64,000 nucleotides of DNA from Clostridium_AF sediminicola (GCF_050402865.1 NZ_BAABMF010000011.1:1-64000); one strand, 5' to 3'; counted from the stretch's first letter, positions 1 through 8,768 are shown. Notes: generated by a model not told the origin, from the letters alone. Program-made: numbers and translations.

Positions 1-127
1 TTCTACAATGAAGAAAGATTTCAAAAAAAATTAGGGTGCTTGACTCCAATAGAATATCGAAATCAAGCACCAAAATGTGCATAAATTTTTAATTAAATTA
101 CCTGTCTACTTGACAAGAGTCAGTTCA
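1..127 (+). mobile_element. 3' end of an IS3-family insertion sequence (truncated by window edge)
   Basis: The first 84 bases read as the last 27 codons of an IS3/IS150-type transposase OrfB: FYNEERFQKKLG, then LTPIEYRNQAP and a stop at 82-84. This matches the usual C-terminal YN-x-R-x-(Q/H)-x-x-L-x-x-(L/M)-(T/S)P-x-x-(Y/F) pattern of that rve-type integrase. About 20 bases downstream, positions 103-127 contain TGTCTACTTGACA followed by CAGTTCA, which looks like the terminal inverted repeat of IS3-group elements. The rest of the element lies to the left, so I cannot tell whether it is intact. The end at 127 is inferred from the repeat and not from a visible target duplication. Confidence 0.8.
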
Positions 128-179
128 CCTTTGCCTTTTCATTATTTAATGTTATTTATTTGACGTATTTCATATTAAA

Positions 180-428
180 TTAGATTTTTAAATTATCATT
201 AATTATTGGCATATTATCTAAATTATTATTTGTAGTACTATCAGGGTTGCTCCTCAAATATTCTTCTCCTAGCTTAGACATAGAAACTAAAACTCCTTCT
301 ATCGAACCTTCCTTGGCAAGATCTACAGCCTCTCTCTTAGATAATACTCTGTTATCATCCAGTTTATAAGCCTGAATTTCTCCACCTTTATCTTTTTGCA
401 CTCCTATAATCTTATGTTTTTTATCCAT
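180..428 (-). CDS. DUF3892 domain protein
   Basis: A small 82-residue soluble protein. It matches the DUF3892 pattern: an N-terminal ITGVQKD-like strand (here IIGVQKDKGG), then the very conserved RVLSKREAVDLAKEG, and later GEEYLRSNPD followed by a NNLDNMP tail. Members are short stand-alone proteins in Firmicutes with no established function. The start is supported by AGAGGAGGAAAG eight bases upstream of ATG. It is monocistronic as far as can be seen, between an IS3-family end and trmB. The family call is solid; no role can be inferred from context. Confidence 0.85.
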   Translation of the reverse strand: MDKKHKIIGVQKDKGGEIQAYKLDDNRVLSKREAVDLAKEGSIEGVLVSMSKLGEEYLRSNPDSTTNNNLDNMPIINDNLKI

Positions 429-639
429 TAACTTTCCTCCTCTTAAATTATTATATAATTACTATAAATTAAATTTTTACAAAGCTTATCTTTATTATTT
501 GTAAATTATAAAATATTATTTACTACTATCTTAAATATTTCTACACCTAGTTTATTTTAGAAAATTGAAAATTCACAAAATAGCTATTAATTTATTATTT
601 TAAATCGAGATATTTAACTAAAAAATTAAAGAACTATTA

Positions 640-675
640 AAAAAGTATTACGAAATACTATTCGCAATACTTTTT
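640..675 (-). terminator. probable intrinsic terminator after trmB
   Basis: AAAAAGTATT (640-649) and AATACTTTTT (666-675) form a perfect 10-bp stem around a 16-nt loop, 48 bases after the trmB stop codon. The stem is A+T rich with a short T run, so its strength is uncertain. Confidence 0.5.
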
Positions 676-722
676 ATTTAATAATTTCAATTATAACGAA
701 AATAATTTTGAAAACTAATTCT

Positions 723-1367
723 TTACTTAAGTTTCGCTATTAAAAACTTTGATTTTATGCCTCTTTCTTTAAATTTACTTTCGTATTCTGTCATAATATT
801 TTTCTCTGAATATTCGCTATTATGAAGGTCATAAGTTTTATATAAAATTTCAAATCCACTTTCTTCAAAGTATTCAAAAGATTCCTCATATAATTCCATA
901 TCATCAGTTTTAAACCAAATCTCACCTCTTGGTTTTATAAATTGCTTATACATTTCTAAAAAATTGCTATGTGTAAGTCTTCTTTTATTATGCCTGTCCT
1001 TTGGCCAAGGATTACAAAAATTTATAAATATTCTGCCTACTTCATTCTTCTCAAAGATTTCTGCAATAAACATAATATTCATAGCTATTAATCTTGCATT
1101 TTCAACTTCCCCTTTTTCTAAGTTTTTCAATGCATTTATTAGTATCTCATCTTTTAAATCAATTGCAACAATATTTTTATCTAAATTTATCCTTGAAAGT
1201 TCAGTTGTAAATCCTCCCCTTCCACAGCCTAATTCAAGATATATATCATTATCATTTTTGAATTCTTCATTCCATCTACCTTTTAGTTCTCTTGCTTCAT
1301 CTATAGATTTAAACAATGGACTTGCCTCAAGTTCTGGTCTTGCCCACCACTTCTTCCTTAGTCTCAT
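723..1367 (-). CDS. trmB: tRNA (guanine-N7-)-methyltransferase TrmB
   Basis: This 214-residue enzyme transfers a methyl group from S-adenosylmethionine to N7 of guanine 46 in the tRNA variable loop. The N-terminus starts MRLRKKWWARPELEAS. The SAM-binding motif I is YLELGCGRGGFT (about residues 44-55), and the family signature NPWPKDRHNKRR lies near residue 118. The C-terminal EYESKFKERG is also typical. Length is normal for bacterial TrmB. An AGGAGGAAATAAA ribosome site precedes the ATG. It is transcribed alone, with a hairpin downstream at 640-675. Identification is close to certain. Confidence 0.97.
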   Translation of the reverse strand: MRLRKKWWARPELEASPLFKSIDEARELKGRWNEEFKNDNDIYLELGCGRGGFTTELSRINLDKNIVAIDLKDEILINALKNLEKGEVENARLIAMNIMFIAEIFEKNEVGRIFINFCNPWPKDRHNKRRLTHSNFLEMYKQFIKPRGEIWFKTDDMELYEESFEYFEESGFEILYKTYDLHNSEYSEKNIMTEYESKFKERGIKSKFLIAKLK

Positions 1368-1453
1368 TTTATTTCCTCCTAAAAATATTTATTTCATAGT
1401 TCACAATTGTAGGTGAATTTCCACGAAAATCTCTGTATAAAAAGTTTTAATCC

Positions 1454-1486
1454 TAAAAAAATTAGCTGAAACTCTTTTTCAGCTAA
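1454..1486 (-). terminator. intrinsic terminator of the ABC exporter genes
   Basis: On the minus strand TTAGCTGAAA pairs with TTTCAGCTAA (10 bp, loop of about 5) and is followed by a run of seven T. It ends transcription of the permease gene whose stop is at 1536. Confidence 0.85.
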
Positions 1487-1535
1487 CATTTTCATTATAC
1501 TTTAAATTTTATGCTTTAACAATAATTTATTAATA

Positions 1536-2681
1536 CTAAATAAAGCTTCCTGTTTTATCAGATGATTTCATTTTGAAAGCAGCTATTGCAAAGAATACTA
1601 GTGCAAATACAACTAATATTGCCAAATTTATCGCTACATCATTTATTGTTTTTCCTGATTGAATACTTATTATTGCTTCCATAACCCATTTTTGAGGAGT
1701 AAAGCTTGATATTTTCTTTAAACTATCTGGCATAAAACTTAATGGCCAGAAACATCCCCCTAGCATACATGTTGGAGTTATTATTAAAGTTGATAAATTA
1801 CCTGCTTCAGAAGAAGATTTAGAAAATGATACTATTACCATACCTATCCCTATAGCCGCTAATCCAAATAACATTAAAATAATAAACAAACTCCATACAG
1901 GCATATGAATATTTATTTCCAAGATTTTAAATGCTCCAAACAATAATAAACAAATCTGTACTAAAATTATAATAATATTTGCTAGAACATTTCCTAAAAC
2001 ATATTCTCTTGAAGTAACTGGAGATGAACATATCCTTTGGTATGTTTTTATATTTTTTTCTTTTAAAATTAATTTAGTTATAGATGTACACCCAATTAGA
2101 ATAAATAGAATAAAAAAACCTATTCCTTGTTGTGTTACTGTTTTACCAACATATTCATCCTTTAACTTTTCTTTAGTCAATACTAATTCACTGTTTTTGA
2201 AATTATCATAAATTTTATTAAATACTTCTCTATTTCCTTCAGATGCTACTGCAATATCTCTCATATTCTTAATATAATAATTCAAATAACTTTCTATCCA
2301 TGCAGTTACATCCATTCCCCTTATAGTTTCTATTTTTAATTCCTTTACATTACTATTATAAATACTTTCTGTGAATCCATAGGGTATTTCTAATACTAAA
2401 TCCACTTCTTGATTTGCAACTTTATTCTCAACTTCTTCTTCCTTTATATTCTCGAATTTGAATTTTTTAGTTTCTTCTAAATAATTAATCATATCACTAG
2501 ATATAGTACTATTATCATTATTTATCAAACCAACTTTTGTAATTGCTGCTCCTGATGATGAATACAACATTAAGGTAACTAAAGCTGATGCTACAGGAAG
2601 TATAATATAAATTAGAAAACTTGTTTTTTTCTTAAATGTAACCCTTAAAAAATTTAAGGCTATTAATATAATATTTTTCAT
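1536..2681 (-). CDS. ABC-2 type transporter permease (LnrN-like)
   Basis: A 381-residue integral membrane permease of the ABC-2 exporter superfamily. An N-terminal membrane helix (residues about 20-40) is followed by a large extracytoplasmic region up to about 180. A block of five more helices ends with the ABC-2 signature TCMLGGCFWPLSFMPDSLKK. It starts one base after the stop of the other permease (2682), which points to translational coupling and a heterodimer. Together with the upstream permease, ATPase and two-component pair it reproduces the lnrJK-lnrLMN order of Bacillus, where the exporter protects against membrane-active polyenes and lipopeptides. Substrate here is inferred from gene order only. 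Confidence 0.88.
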   Translation of the reverse strand: MKNIILIALNFLRVTFKKKTSFLIYIILPVASALVTLMLYSSSGAAITKVGLINNDNSTISSDMINYLEETKKFKFENIKEEEVENKVANQEVDLVLEIPYGFTESIYNSNVKELKIETIRGMDVTAWIESYLNYYIKNMRDIAVASEGNREVFNKIYDNFKNSELVLTKEKLKDEYVGKTVTQQGIGFFILFILIGCTSITKLILKEKNIKTYQRICSSPVTSREYVLGNVLANIIIILVQICLLLFGAFKILEINIHMPVWSLFIILMLFGLAAIGIGMVIVSFSKSSSEAGNLSTLIITPTCMLGGCFWPLSFMPDSLKKISSFTPQKWVMEAIISIQSGKTINDVAINLAILVVFALVFFAIAAFKMKSSDKTGSFI

Positions 2682-3815
2682 CTACTCTGCCTCCTTATTA
2701 AATCTTAATGATGCCAGTATCATAAATACTATAGCTAACCCTAAATTTATTGCAATTGTTGTTCCAAAATCACTAAAATCATTATTATACACTATACTAA
2801 ATATTGTCGAATTAACCCATTTTACAGGAGATAATTTTGTTAACGCTATAAATATTTTATTTTGAAAACTTGAAACATTTATATATGCTCCACCTAGAAA
2901 ACACATTATAGGAATTAACAAATTTAAAAATCCATCCATTGCATTTGAGTTTTTAAACATATAACCAGAAGCAATTCCCCATGATACAGCCATTATTATT
3001 AATGATAATATTATACTTAAGATTGCTCCAATATTATTTCCCCAATATACTTTTAAAATATACTTACTAAATAAAAATACTATTGCCATTTGTATAATTG
3101 TAGTAAATACTGCTCCTAGAGTTGAACCTGCAAATATTTCCATTTTATTAGCTGGACTTATCAGCATTCGACCAACAGTGTTTTTTAATTTTTCTCCTTT
3201 TACAGCAAATGCTCCCGTCATTGATGAATACATTATTATAAGCGTCAACATAGTAACTCCATAATAATCTAATGCCCTTGGTGTTCTATTAGCTACAATA
3301 GATTTTATACTCACATAACTCTCCATTGTGCTATTGTTTTCTGTAATTGTAGCTACCATCTTTGGATTTATTTTAGCAACTTCAATTATAGTATTGTACC
3401 TTTGTACAAATGTCTCCATTATAGCTTCAACAAAACTCGCTTGAAAGTTAAATCTATCATTTTCGTAGAGTTTTATTTCATTATTTTCCTCATTAACAAC
3501 TATATAGCAAGCATAGTTGAGGTTTTTAATATCCTCCATAGCTTTTGTATTTTCTTCGATTTTTGTAAATACTATATCCTCTGTCTTACTCAATTCATCT
3601 ATGATCTTTTCAAAAGATTCTGTTACATCTCCATTACCCTTTATTTCATAAGCTACGTTTATATTTCCTATAGAACCTACATTTTTAGATTGATCATTAA
3701 AAACTGTTCCTAAAATTACCATTAATAATATAGGAAACAATATCATAATAGCTAGTGTTCTTTTTTCTTGAAAATTAATCTTTATATCCTTGAGTACAAT
3801 ATTTAATATCCTCAT
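2682..3815 (-). CDS. ABC-2 type transporter permease (LnrM-like)
   Basis: A 377-residue ABC-2 family permease with the same plan as its partner: an N-terminal helix (residues about 20-40), a long external domain (about 45-185), then five or six helices. The conserved segment IPIMCFLGGAYINVSSFQNK precedes the last helices. The gene lies 10 bases downstream of the ATPase gene and directly abuts the second permease. The two permeases are divergent paralogues, so the exporter is probably one ATPase homodimer with a permease heterodimer. A drug or lipid-active compound is the likely cargo, by analogy with the linearmycin exporter. Confidence 0.88.
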   Translation of the reverse strand: MRILNIVLKDIKINFQEKRTLAIMILFPILLMVILGTVFNDQSKNVGSIGNINVAYEIKGNGDVTESFEKIIDELSKTEDIVFTKIEENTKAMEDIKNLNYACYIVVNEENNEIKLYENDRFNFQASFVEAIMETFVQRYNTIIEVAKINPKMVATITENNSTMESYVSIKSIVANRTPRALDYYGVTMLTLIIMYSSMTGAFAVKGEKLKNTVGRMLISPANKMEIFAGSTLGAVFTTIIQMAIVFLFSKYILKVYWGNNIGAILSIILSLIIMAVSWGIASGYMFKNSNAMDGFLNLLIPIMCFLGGAYINVSSFQNKIFIALTKLSPVKWVNSTIFSIVYNNDFSDFGTTIAINLGLAIVFMILASLRFNKEAE

Positions 3816-3825
3816 AGCACACCTC

Positions 3826-4761
3826 CTAATCTCTTAATTTTCTTCCTGTTAAAATAAGAAAAACAGTTTCTAAATTAGGCTCTGTAGAAGTTATATTTCT
3901 TATTGAAATATTATTATTCGTAAAATAAAGTATTATATTTTCTAAATTATTTATTTCTTTATTACTATTAATAGTAATCATATTTTCCTTAAAATCTACA
4001 CTTATTACACCATTTATATTTTCAATTTTTTTAATATCAATTTCACTCAATTCATCAATAGTCACTGTAATACTCTTTTTATCAGTTACTATTGCTTTTA
4101 ACTCTTCTTTTGTTCCTTCTGCAATCAACTTGCCGTGATCAATAATTCCTACTCTTGTACATATACTTTCAACTTCTTCCATGTAATGAGTTGTATATAT
4201 TATTGTACTTCCTATTTCATTAAGCTTATTTACTGACCTTAATATATGATTTCTTGACTGAGGATCTATTCCAACTGTAGGTTCATCCATAATAATCAAT
4301 TTAGGCCTATGTGCTATTGCACATGCTATATTTAACCTTCTTTTCATACCACCTGAAAAAGATTTTGGATACTGTTTCACCTTGTCTTCTAACCCCACAA
4401 ATTTAAGAGCTTCTAGCGTTTTTTCTTTCAAATCATTTCCTTTCAATCCATATAGACTAGCAAAGAATTTAACATTTTCATAAGCAGTTAAATCTTCATA
4501 TATCGCTAATTCTTGTGGTACTACCCCTATATTACTTTTTGTGAATTTAGAATGTTTTTTTATATCTTTTCCTAATATCTCTACCCTACCCTTATTCATA
4601 CCTAGTAACCCACACATAATGTTAATTATTGTACTTTTCCCTGCACCATTAGGACCTAGCAATCCATAAATCTCACCTTTTTTTATACTTATATTTATAT
4701 TATCTACTGCAACATTATCACCAAACTTTTTAAACAATTTTTCAATTTTAACCATTGTCAT
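3826..4761 (-). CDS. ABC transporter ATP-binding protein (LnrL-like)
   Basis: The 311-residue ATPase that powers the two permeases downstream. Walker A is GPNGAGKST (residues 37-45), the Q-loop lies near VPQE (81-84), the ABC signature is SFSGGMKRR (134-142), and Walker B is LIIMDEPTVGIDP (155-167) with the switch His in TTHYMEE. A C-terminal extension after about residue 225 resembles the DUF4162-like tail of DrrA/CcmA-type exporters. It has a strong AAGGAGG ribosome site. A terminator between the response-regulator gene and this one (4796-4835) suggests separate control of the transporter. Confidence 0.93.
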   Translation of the reverse strand: MTMVKIEKLFKKFGDNVAVDNINISIKKGEIYGLLGPNGAGKSTIINIMCGLLGMNKGRVEILGKDIKKHSKFTKSNIGVVPQELAIYEDLTAYENVKFFASLYGLKGNDLKEKTLEALKFVGLEDKVKQYPKSFSGGMKRRLNIACAIAHRPKLIIMDEPTVGIDPQSRNHILRSVNKLNEIGSTIIYTTHYMEEVESICTRVGIIDHGKLIAEGTKEELKAIVTDKKSITVTIDELSEIDIKKIENINGVISVDFKENMITINSNKEINNLENIILYFTNNNISIRNITSTEPNLETVFLILTGRKLRD

Positions 4762-4795
4762 GTCAAAACCTCCTTGATTCTTTTATAATTTCATT

Positions 4796-4835
4796 ATATA
4801 AAAAAAATGACCTTCTTGTTAGTTAAGAAAGTCAT
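4796..4835 (-). terminator. intrinsic terminator between response regulator and ABC genes
   Basis: On the minus strand ATGACTTTCTT (4835-4825) pairs with AAGAAGGTCAT (4817-4807) through 11 bp, one of them G-U, around a 7-nt loop. A run of eight T follows. It would end the sensor/regulator transcript before the exporter genes. Confidence 0.85.
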
Positions 4836-4860
4836 ATACTTTACATGACTATAGTCATAT
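4830..4860 (-). promoter_or_regulatory. candidate response-regulator operator (palindrome and repeated ATATGACT)
   Basis: ATGACTATAGTCAT (4845-4858) is a perfect 14-bp palindrome, and ATATGACT recurs on the minus strand at 4860-4853 and 4837-4830, 23 bp apart. It sits just after the response-regulator stop and upstream of the exporter. Binding by the adjacent NarL-type regulator is an inference. The second copy overlaps the terminator stem. Confidence 0.4.
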
Positions 4861-4866
4861 ATATTC

Positions 4867-5493
4867 TTATTGACGCAAATAATTAATCGCAATTTGTGTT
4901 CTATGCTTTAGTCCTGTTTTCGATAAAATATTACTAATATAATTCTTCACAGTACCTTCTGAAATATATAGTTTTTCTGAAATTTCTTTATTAGAGTATC
5001 CTTCAGATACAGCTTTTATAATTTCTAATTCTCTTTGAGTAAAATTACTTTTATCGAATTTTCCATAGTTATCATTTATTCCATTTTTAAGTTTATCTAT
5101 AACTAAATCTTGCATAACAGTGTTACCACCATAAACAGTTTTAATTGCATTAATTATTTTATCTGGCGAATTATTTTTCAATAAGTACCCTTTTGCACCA
5201 TTAAGTATCGCTAATCTTATATATTCATCCTCATCAAAGGTTGTTAGGATTATTGTTCTTGTTTTAGTGAATTTAGTTATCTCTTTTACCGCATCAACGC
5301 CATTCATTACTGGCATTCTTACATCTAATAATGCAATATCTATTGAATTTCTTCTACAGCTTTCTACCGCTTCAGCACCATTTTCAACTGTTTTTATAAC
5401 ATCTATTTTCTCATCCATGCCTAAAATTATTTTTAGACTATCCCTTATTAATGGGTCGTCATCTGCAATGATGATTCTTATTTTTTCACTCAC
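4867..5493 (-). CDS. NarL/LuxR-family response regulator (LnrK-like)
   Basis: A 208-residue DNA-binding response regulator. The receiver domain (about 1-120) has the acidic pair DDD (11-13), the phosphoacceptor Asp57 in LLDVRMP and the switch Thr in ILTTFDEDEY. The C-terminal LuxR-type helix-turn-helix (about 145-208) contains FTQRELEIIKAVSEGYSNKEI and SEGTVKNYISNIL. The start is GTG, one base after the histidine-kinase stop, so the two are translationally coupled. It most probably activates the ABC exporter genes downstream, as LnrK does in Bacillus. Confidence 0.93.
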   Translation of the reverse strand: MSEKIRIIIADDDPLIRDSLKIILGMDEKIDVIKTVENGAEAVESCRRNSIDIALLDVRMPVMNGVDAVKEITKFTKTRTIILTTFDEDEYIRLAILNGAKGYLLKNNSPDKIINAIKTVYGGNTVMQDLVIDKLKNGINDNYGKFDKSNFTQRELEIIKAVSEGYSNKEISEKLYISEGTVKNYISNILSKTGLKHRTQIAINYLRQ

Positions 5494-5494
5494 A

Positions 5495-6607
5495 TTAATC
5501 CACTCCTTCTATGGGAAGTAACATTATTACAGAAAAACCATCACTTCCATCAAATATAACTTTTGCATTAATATTTCCACATCTTTCCTCTATGCCTGTA
5601 AGACCTAGTCCCTTATTTATCCTTCCACATCCTATACCATTATCTTTTATTTCCACTTTAATCATTTTATTTAATCCTCTAAAAGAAATAGTTACATTAC
5701 TAGCTCCAGAATATTTAATTGTGTTAGTTAAGATTTCTTTTATATTGGTTTTAATTATCTTCCATTGATGGTACTTAATTTTATCAACATTATTATCATA
5801 AATAAGATTAGTAGTAATACCACTACTGTTTTCAATTTTATTAAGGGTAAGTTTCAAAGTATTAATTCCTAACTGTTCTTTTGGAGGTTTAATATTCCTA
5901 AGAGTAGCTCTTATACTCTCCATTCCTTCCCTTAGTACATCAATACTATTTTGAATCATATTTTTTGATGCAGATGTGTCTTTTTCTATAATATACTTTG
6001 CAGCTTCTAGTTGCATTAATGTGCCTGATATGGTATGCCCAATGTTATCATGGATTTCTTGAGCTATCTTATTTCTTTCCTCAATCTTTGAGGTATACTC
6101 TATTTGATTTTGATAATCTAATTCTTTTGATAATGCTTTATTTAATTCATTATTTTTCATTCTAAGATTATATAATAATTCATTATAATAGTTGATTTTT
6201 TTATTATAATATGTACAAGATTTGAATATTATAAAACTTATAAAAGATATAAACATGTATACCTCAAATATTTGTTCTGCAAACGAAATACCTAGGATAA
6301 CATTAATTAAGAGACCACTCCACTTTTCTTTATCAAACCTTTCTGTAATCTCATATATATTAAAAATTAATAGTAATAGAAATAATTTATCAACATACAC
6401 CATGCCTGTTATGCACAAAACTAATGAAATCAACTCAATAGCTTTTATTAATTTGTCATCTTTAAATAAATACATTGCTATATTTAATACAATATACACC
6501 AAAATAAATAGCACAACAAAACTACTCTTTATAATATTTATATTAAAATACATAGATATACTAAAAAAAACAATACAAGTTTTACTTATAAGTAACCAAT
6601 TAATCAT
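5495..6607 (-). CDS. sensor histidine kinase, HisKA_3 family (LnrJ-like)
   Basis: A membrane sensor kinase of about 370 residues. The first ~135 residues form four to six membrane helices with almost no extracytoplasmic loop, the intramembrane-sensing layout. A short coiled region follows, then the HisKA_3 box EERNKIAQEIHDNIGHTISG with the phospho-His near residue 186. The HATPase_c domain carries N-box NTIKYSG and G-box DNGIGCG. An upstream in-frame ATG at 6628 would add seven residues. I prefer ATG 6607 because AAAAGGAT lies eight bases before it, while 6628 has no good ribosome site. It phosphorylates the coupled response regulator. Confidence 0.92.
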   Translation of the reverse strand: MINWLLISKTCIVFFSISMYFNINIIKSSFVVLFILVYIVLNIAMYLFKDDKLIKAIELISLVLCITGMVYVDKLFLLLLIFNIYEITERFDKEKWSGLLINVILGISFAEQIFEVYMFISFISFIIFKSCTYYNKKINYYNELLYNLRMKNNELNKALSKELDYQNQIEYTSKIEERNKIAQEIHDNIGHTISGTLMQLEAAKYIIEKDTSASKNMIQNSIDVLREGMESIRATLRNIKPPKEQLGINTLKLTLNKIENSSGITTNLIYDNNVDKIKYHQWKIIKTNIKEILTNTIKYSGASNVTISFRGLNKMIKVEIKDNGIGCGRINKGLGLTGIEERCGNINAKVIFDGSDGFSVIMLLPIEGVD

Positions 6608-6734
6608 ATTTTTATCCTTTTTATCCATTTATTATTCTTTATATGTATATATTACATTAATACTGCAAATTAAATCAATAGAATAAAGGCAAATATAGCT
6701 ACAAAGTCACTCCTCTTCACTAAGAAATTCTATA

Positions 6735-6784
6735 CAAGAATAAAAGCCAATTCCAATAAATTTTCCTATTTGGAACTGACTTTT
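6735..6784 (-). terminator. intrinsic terminator of phoH
   Basis: The minus-strand arms at 6784-6770 and 6756-6742 pair over 15 bp with two G-U pairs and end in TTTTATTCTT. The wobble pairs only work on the minus strand, so this serves the PhoH gene and not a plus-strand transcript. Confidence 0.85.
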
Positions 6785-6798
6785 GTTAGGAATGAAAT

Positions 6799-8175
6799 TT
6801 ATAATCTCTTAGATGCATCATGAGCTAGGGCAGATCTCTCACATTCGTCATACTTAAGGGTAATTTGGCTACATAGTGAACTTCCCTTCATTCTCTCGGA
6901 TGCATAACATAATCCATTTGACCTATAATCTAAGAATGGGTGATCTATTTGTTCAGGATCACCTATTAAAATAAGTTTTGATCCCTCTCCAATTCTAGTA
7001 GTAATAGCTTTAACTTGCTTAGGAGTAAGGTTTTGAGCTTCATCTATTATGATCCAGTTCTTTACAATAGATCTTCCCCTTAGAAAAGCTACAGCTTCAG
7101 TAGTAATTATTCTTCTATCAAAAAGTTCCCTTATTTTATCATATAATTCTCTTTCATTCTTATATCTTTCTTTTTCATCTGAATCTATTAATATTTCTAA
7201 ATTATCAATAATAGGTCTCATAAATGGGGCTATTTTTTCTTGTTCTGTACCAGGTAAATATCCAATTTCTTCATCCATAGCTACATTAGGTCTACATACT
7301 AATATCCTTCTAAAATCATTATTATTTTCTTCTAAAATCTTATGAAGACCAACTGCGATTGAAAATAAAGTTTTCGCTGTTCCTGCTGGTCCTTTTATTA
7401 TTACAAGTGGAACATCGTTTGGATTACAATTTAAAGCTTCTAACATAAACTTTTGTCCAATATTTCTCGGAGTTATTCCTAAGGGATTTATATCTTTATA
7501 CATTAGTGGAAGAATTTTATTCTTATTAACTTTTGCTAACGCTGTATGTTTGTTACTATCACAAGAGTGTATCAATAAAAACTCATTATCATAAAAATCT
7601 ATTTCACTAATAATATCTCCTTTATTATTATAGATAACTAAATCTTCAATTTCTAACACTTTTTTTTCATAAAACTTATTTATATTTTTTGAAGATATAT
7701 AAATTTCTTTTCTCCCCGTATACTGACTTTCATATTCTGGAACTACTTTTTCGTTATAATCATCTGTATTTATATCTAATGAATCAGCTTTTATCCTCTC
7801 GAATATATCCTTTGTAATTAAATAAACATCTTCTCCATCCTCTTTTAGCGCTTTGCAAACTTGAATAATTCTATTATCAGCTTTTCTTTTATCCCATGAA
7901 GGAGGTATCTGGGTATCATAATGATTCATCTCAACTCTTAATACTCCACCGTTAGGTAATTGAACTCCTCTATATAATTTACCTTTCTTTCTAAAGGAAT
8001 CTATTAGCCTTGCAGCATGCCTTGCACTTGCTCCAAGTTCATTGCTGCTTTTTTTAAAAGTATCTAACTCCTCTAAAACTATTTCTGGAATAACTACATT
8101 CGCATCTTCAAAATTCAAAATTGAATGTGGCGAGTGCAAAATAACATTTGTATCAAGAACATACGTTTTTCTCAA
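6799..8175 (-). CDS. phoH: PIN-PhoH family protein (PhoH2, YlaK-like)
   Basis: A 458-residue two-domain protein. The N-terminal PIN nuclease-like domain (about 1-150) opens with YVLDTNVILHSP and has further acidic residues (EELDTFKK, TKDIFERIKAD). The C-terminal PhoH ATPase domain (about 235-450) has Walker A GPAGTAKT (259-266), Walker B WIIIDEAQN and the downstream LIGDPEQID. Known PhoH2 proteins couple RNA cleavage to helicase activity, sometimes with a small upstream antitoxin. I see no small antitoxin-like gene directly upstream, where the divergent perR lies. Length and motifs are complete. A role in RNA turnover under stress is inferred from the family. Confidence 0.93.
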   Translation of the reverse strand: MRKTYVLDTNVILHSPHSILNFEDANVVIPEIVLEELDTFKKSSNELGASARHAARLIDSFRKKGKLYRGVQLPNGGVLRVEMNHYDTQIPPSWDKRKADNRIIQVCKALKEDGEDVYLITKDIFERIKADSLDINTDDYNEKVVPEYESQYTGRKEIYISSKNINKFYEKKVLEIEDLVIYNNKGDIISEIDFYDNEFLLIHSCDSNKHTALAKVNKNKILPLMYKDINPLGITPRNIGQKFMLEALNCNPNDVPLVIIKGPAGTAKTLFSIAVGLHKILEENNNDFRRILVCRPNVAMDEEIGYLPGTEQEKIAPFMRPIIDNLEILIDSDEKERYKNERELYDKIRELFDRRIITTEAVAFLRGRSIVKNWIIIDEAQNLTPKQVKAITTRIGEGSKLILIGDPEQIDHPFLDYRSNGLCYASERMKGSSLCSQITLKYDECERSALAHDASKRL

Positions 8176-8294
8176 ATTTTGCTGCCCCCTTTCAATATAT
8201 TTATATTATCAAATATCAGTTTTTAACCTTATAATTAAAATTAAACATAAAAAAATTTCGTTTTTTATGTTTATACATTTTTTTATTCATCAGA

Positions 8295-8323
8295 TTGACA
8301 ATTAATAATCTTTATTATATAAT
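8295..8323 (+). promoter_or_regulatory. consensus sigma-A promoter of perR
   Basis: TTGACA (8295-8300), a 17-bp spacer and TATAAT (8318-8323) match both consensus hexamers exactly. The start codon follows 31 bases later. Confidence 0.92.
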
Positions 8324-8331
8324 AATTATAT
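8317..8331 (+). promoter_or_regulatory. Per box over the perR -10 element
   Basis: ATATAATAATTATAT is a perfect 7-1-7 inverted repeat. It differs from the PerR consensus TTATAATNATTATAA only at the outermost base of each arm. It covers the -10 hexamer and start point, so PerR bound here would block its own promoter and release it on peroxide stress. Confidence 0.8.
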
Positions 8332-8354
8332 GAATCATTTAAAGGATGGTGGCA

Positions 8355-8768
8355 ATGAATAATATAACAAGTGTATTTAGAGAAAAAAAATTGAAATTAA
8401 CACCTCAAAGAATTGCTGTTTACAAATACTTAAATTCAACAAAAACTCATCCATCAGCAGAAACTATATATAAAGCTTTACAACCTGAATATCCTACAAT
8501 GAGCTTGGCAACAGTTTATAAAGCATTAAAAACACTTGTTTCAGTTAATTTGGTTCAAGAATTAAATGTTGGCGAAGGAAATTTTAGATATGATGCTGAA
8601 GTTAAGTCTCATCCTCATATTCAATGTATGTCCTGTGGTAAAGTAGATGATATTATGGAGGTAGATTTAGTCTATTTAAATGATAAAGTTTCCGAATTCA
8701 CAGATTATAAAATTTTATCTAATAAAGTTTATTTCTCTGGTATTTGTCCAGATTGTAGAGATAATTAA
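8355..8768 (+). CDS. perR: peroxide-responsive repressor PerR (Fur family)
   Basis: A 137-residue Fur-family metalloregulator. The N-terminal winged helix contains LTPQRIAVYKYL and the recognition helix MSLATVYKALKTL. Metal-site residues fit PerR: H32, D80, H86 and H88 in SHPH, and an Asp (98 or 99) in GKVDD where Fur proteins have Glu. Structural zinc is held by C91, C94, C131 and C134 (CMSC, CPDC). An earlier in-frame ATG at 8346 touches the AAAGG motif, so ATG 8355, eight bases from it, is the better start. The Per box in the promoter supports PerR over Fur or Zur. It would regulate the peroxide defence genes of an anaerobe. Confidence 0.9.
   Translation: MNNITSVFREKKLKLTPQRIAVYKYLNSTKTHPSAETIYKALQPEYPTMSLATVYKALKTLVSVNLVQELNVGEGNFRYDAEVKSHPHIQCMSCGKVDDIMEVDLVYLNDKVSEFTDYKILSNKVYFSGICPDCRDN

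Noticed and set aside
6799..8345. PhoAT-type toxin-antitoxin pair
   Set aside because: A small antitoxin gene overlapping the start of the PhoH2 gene is required. The upstream DNA holds only the divergent perR promoter region.
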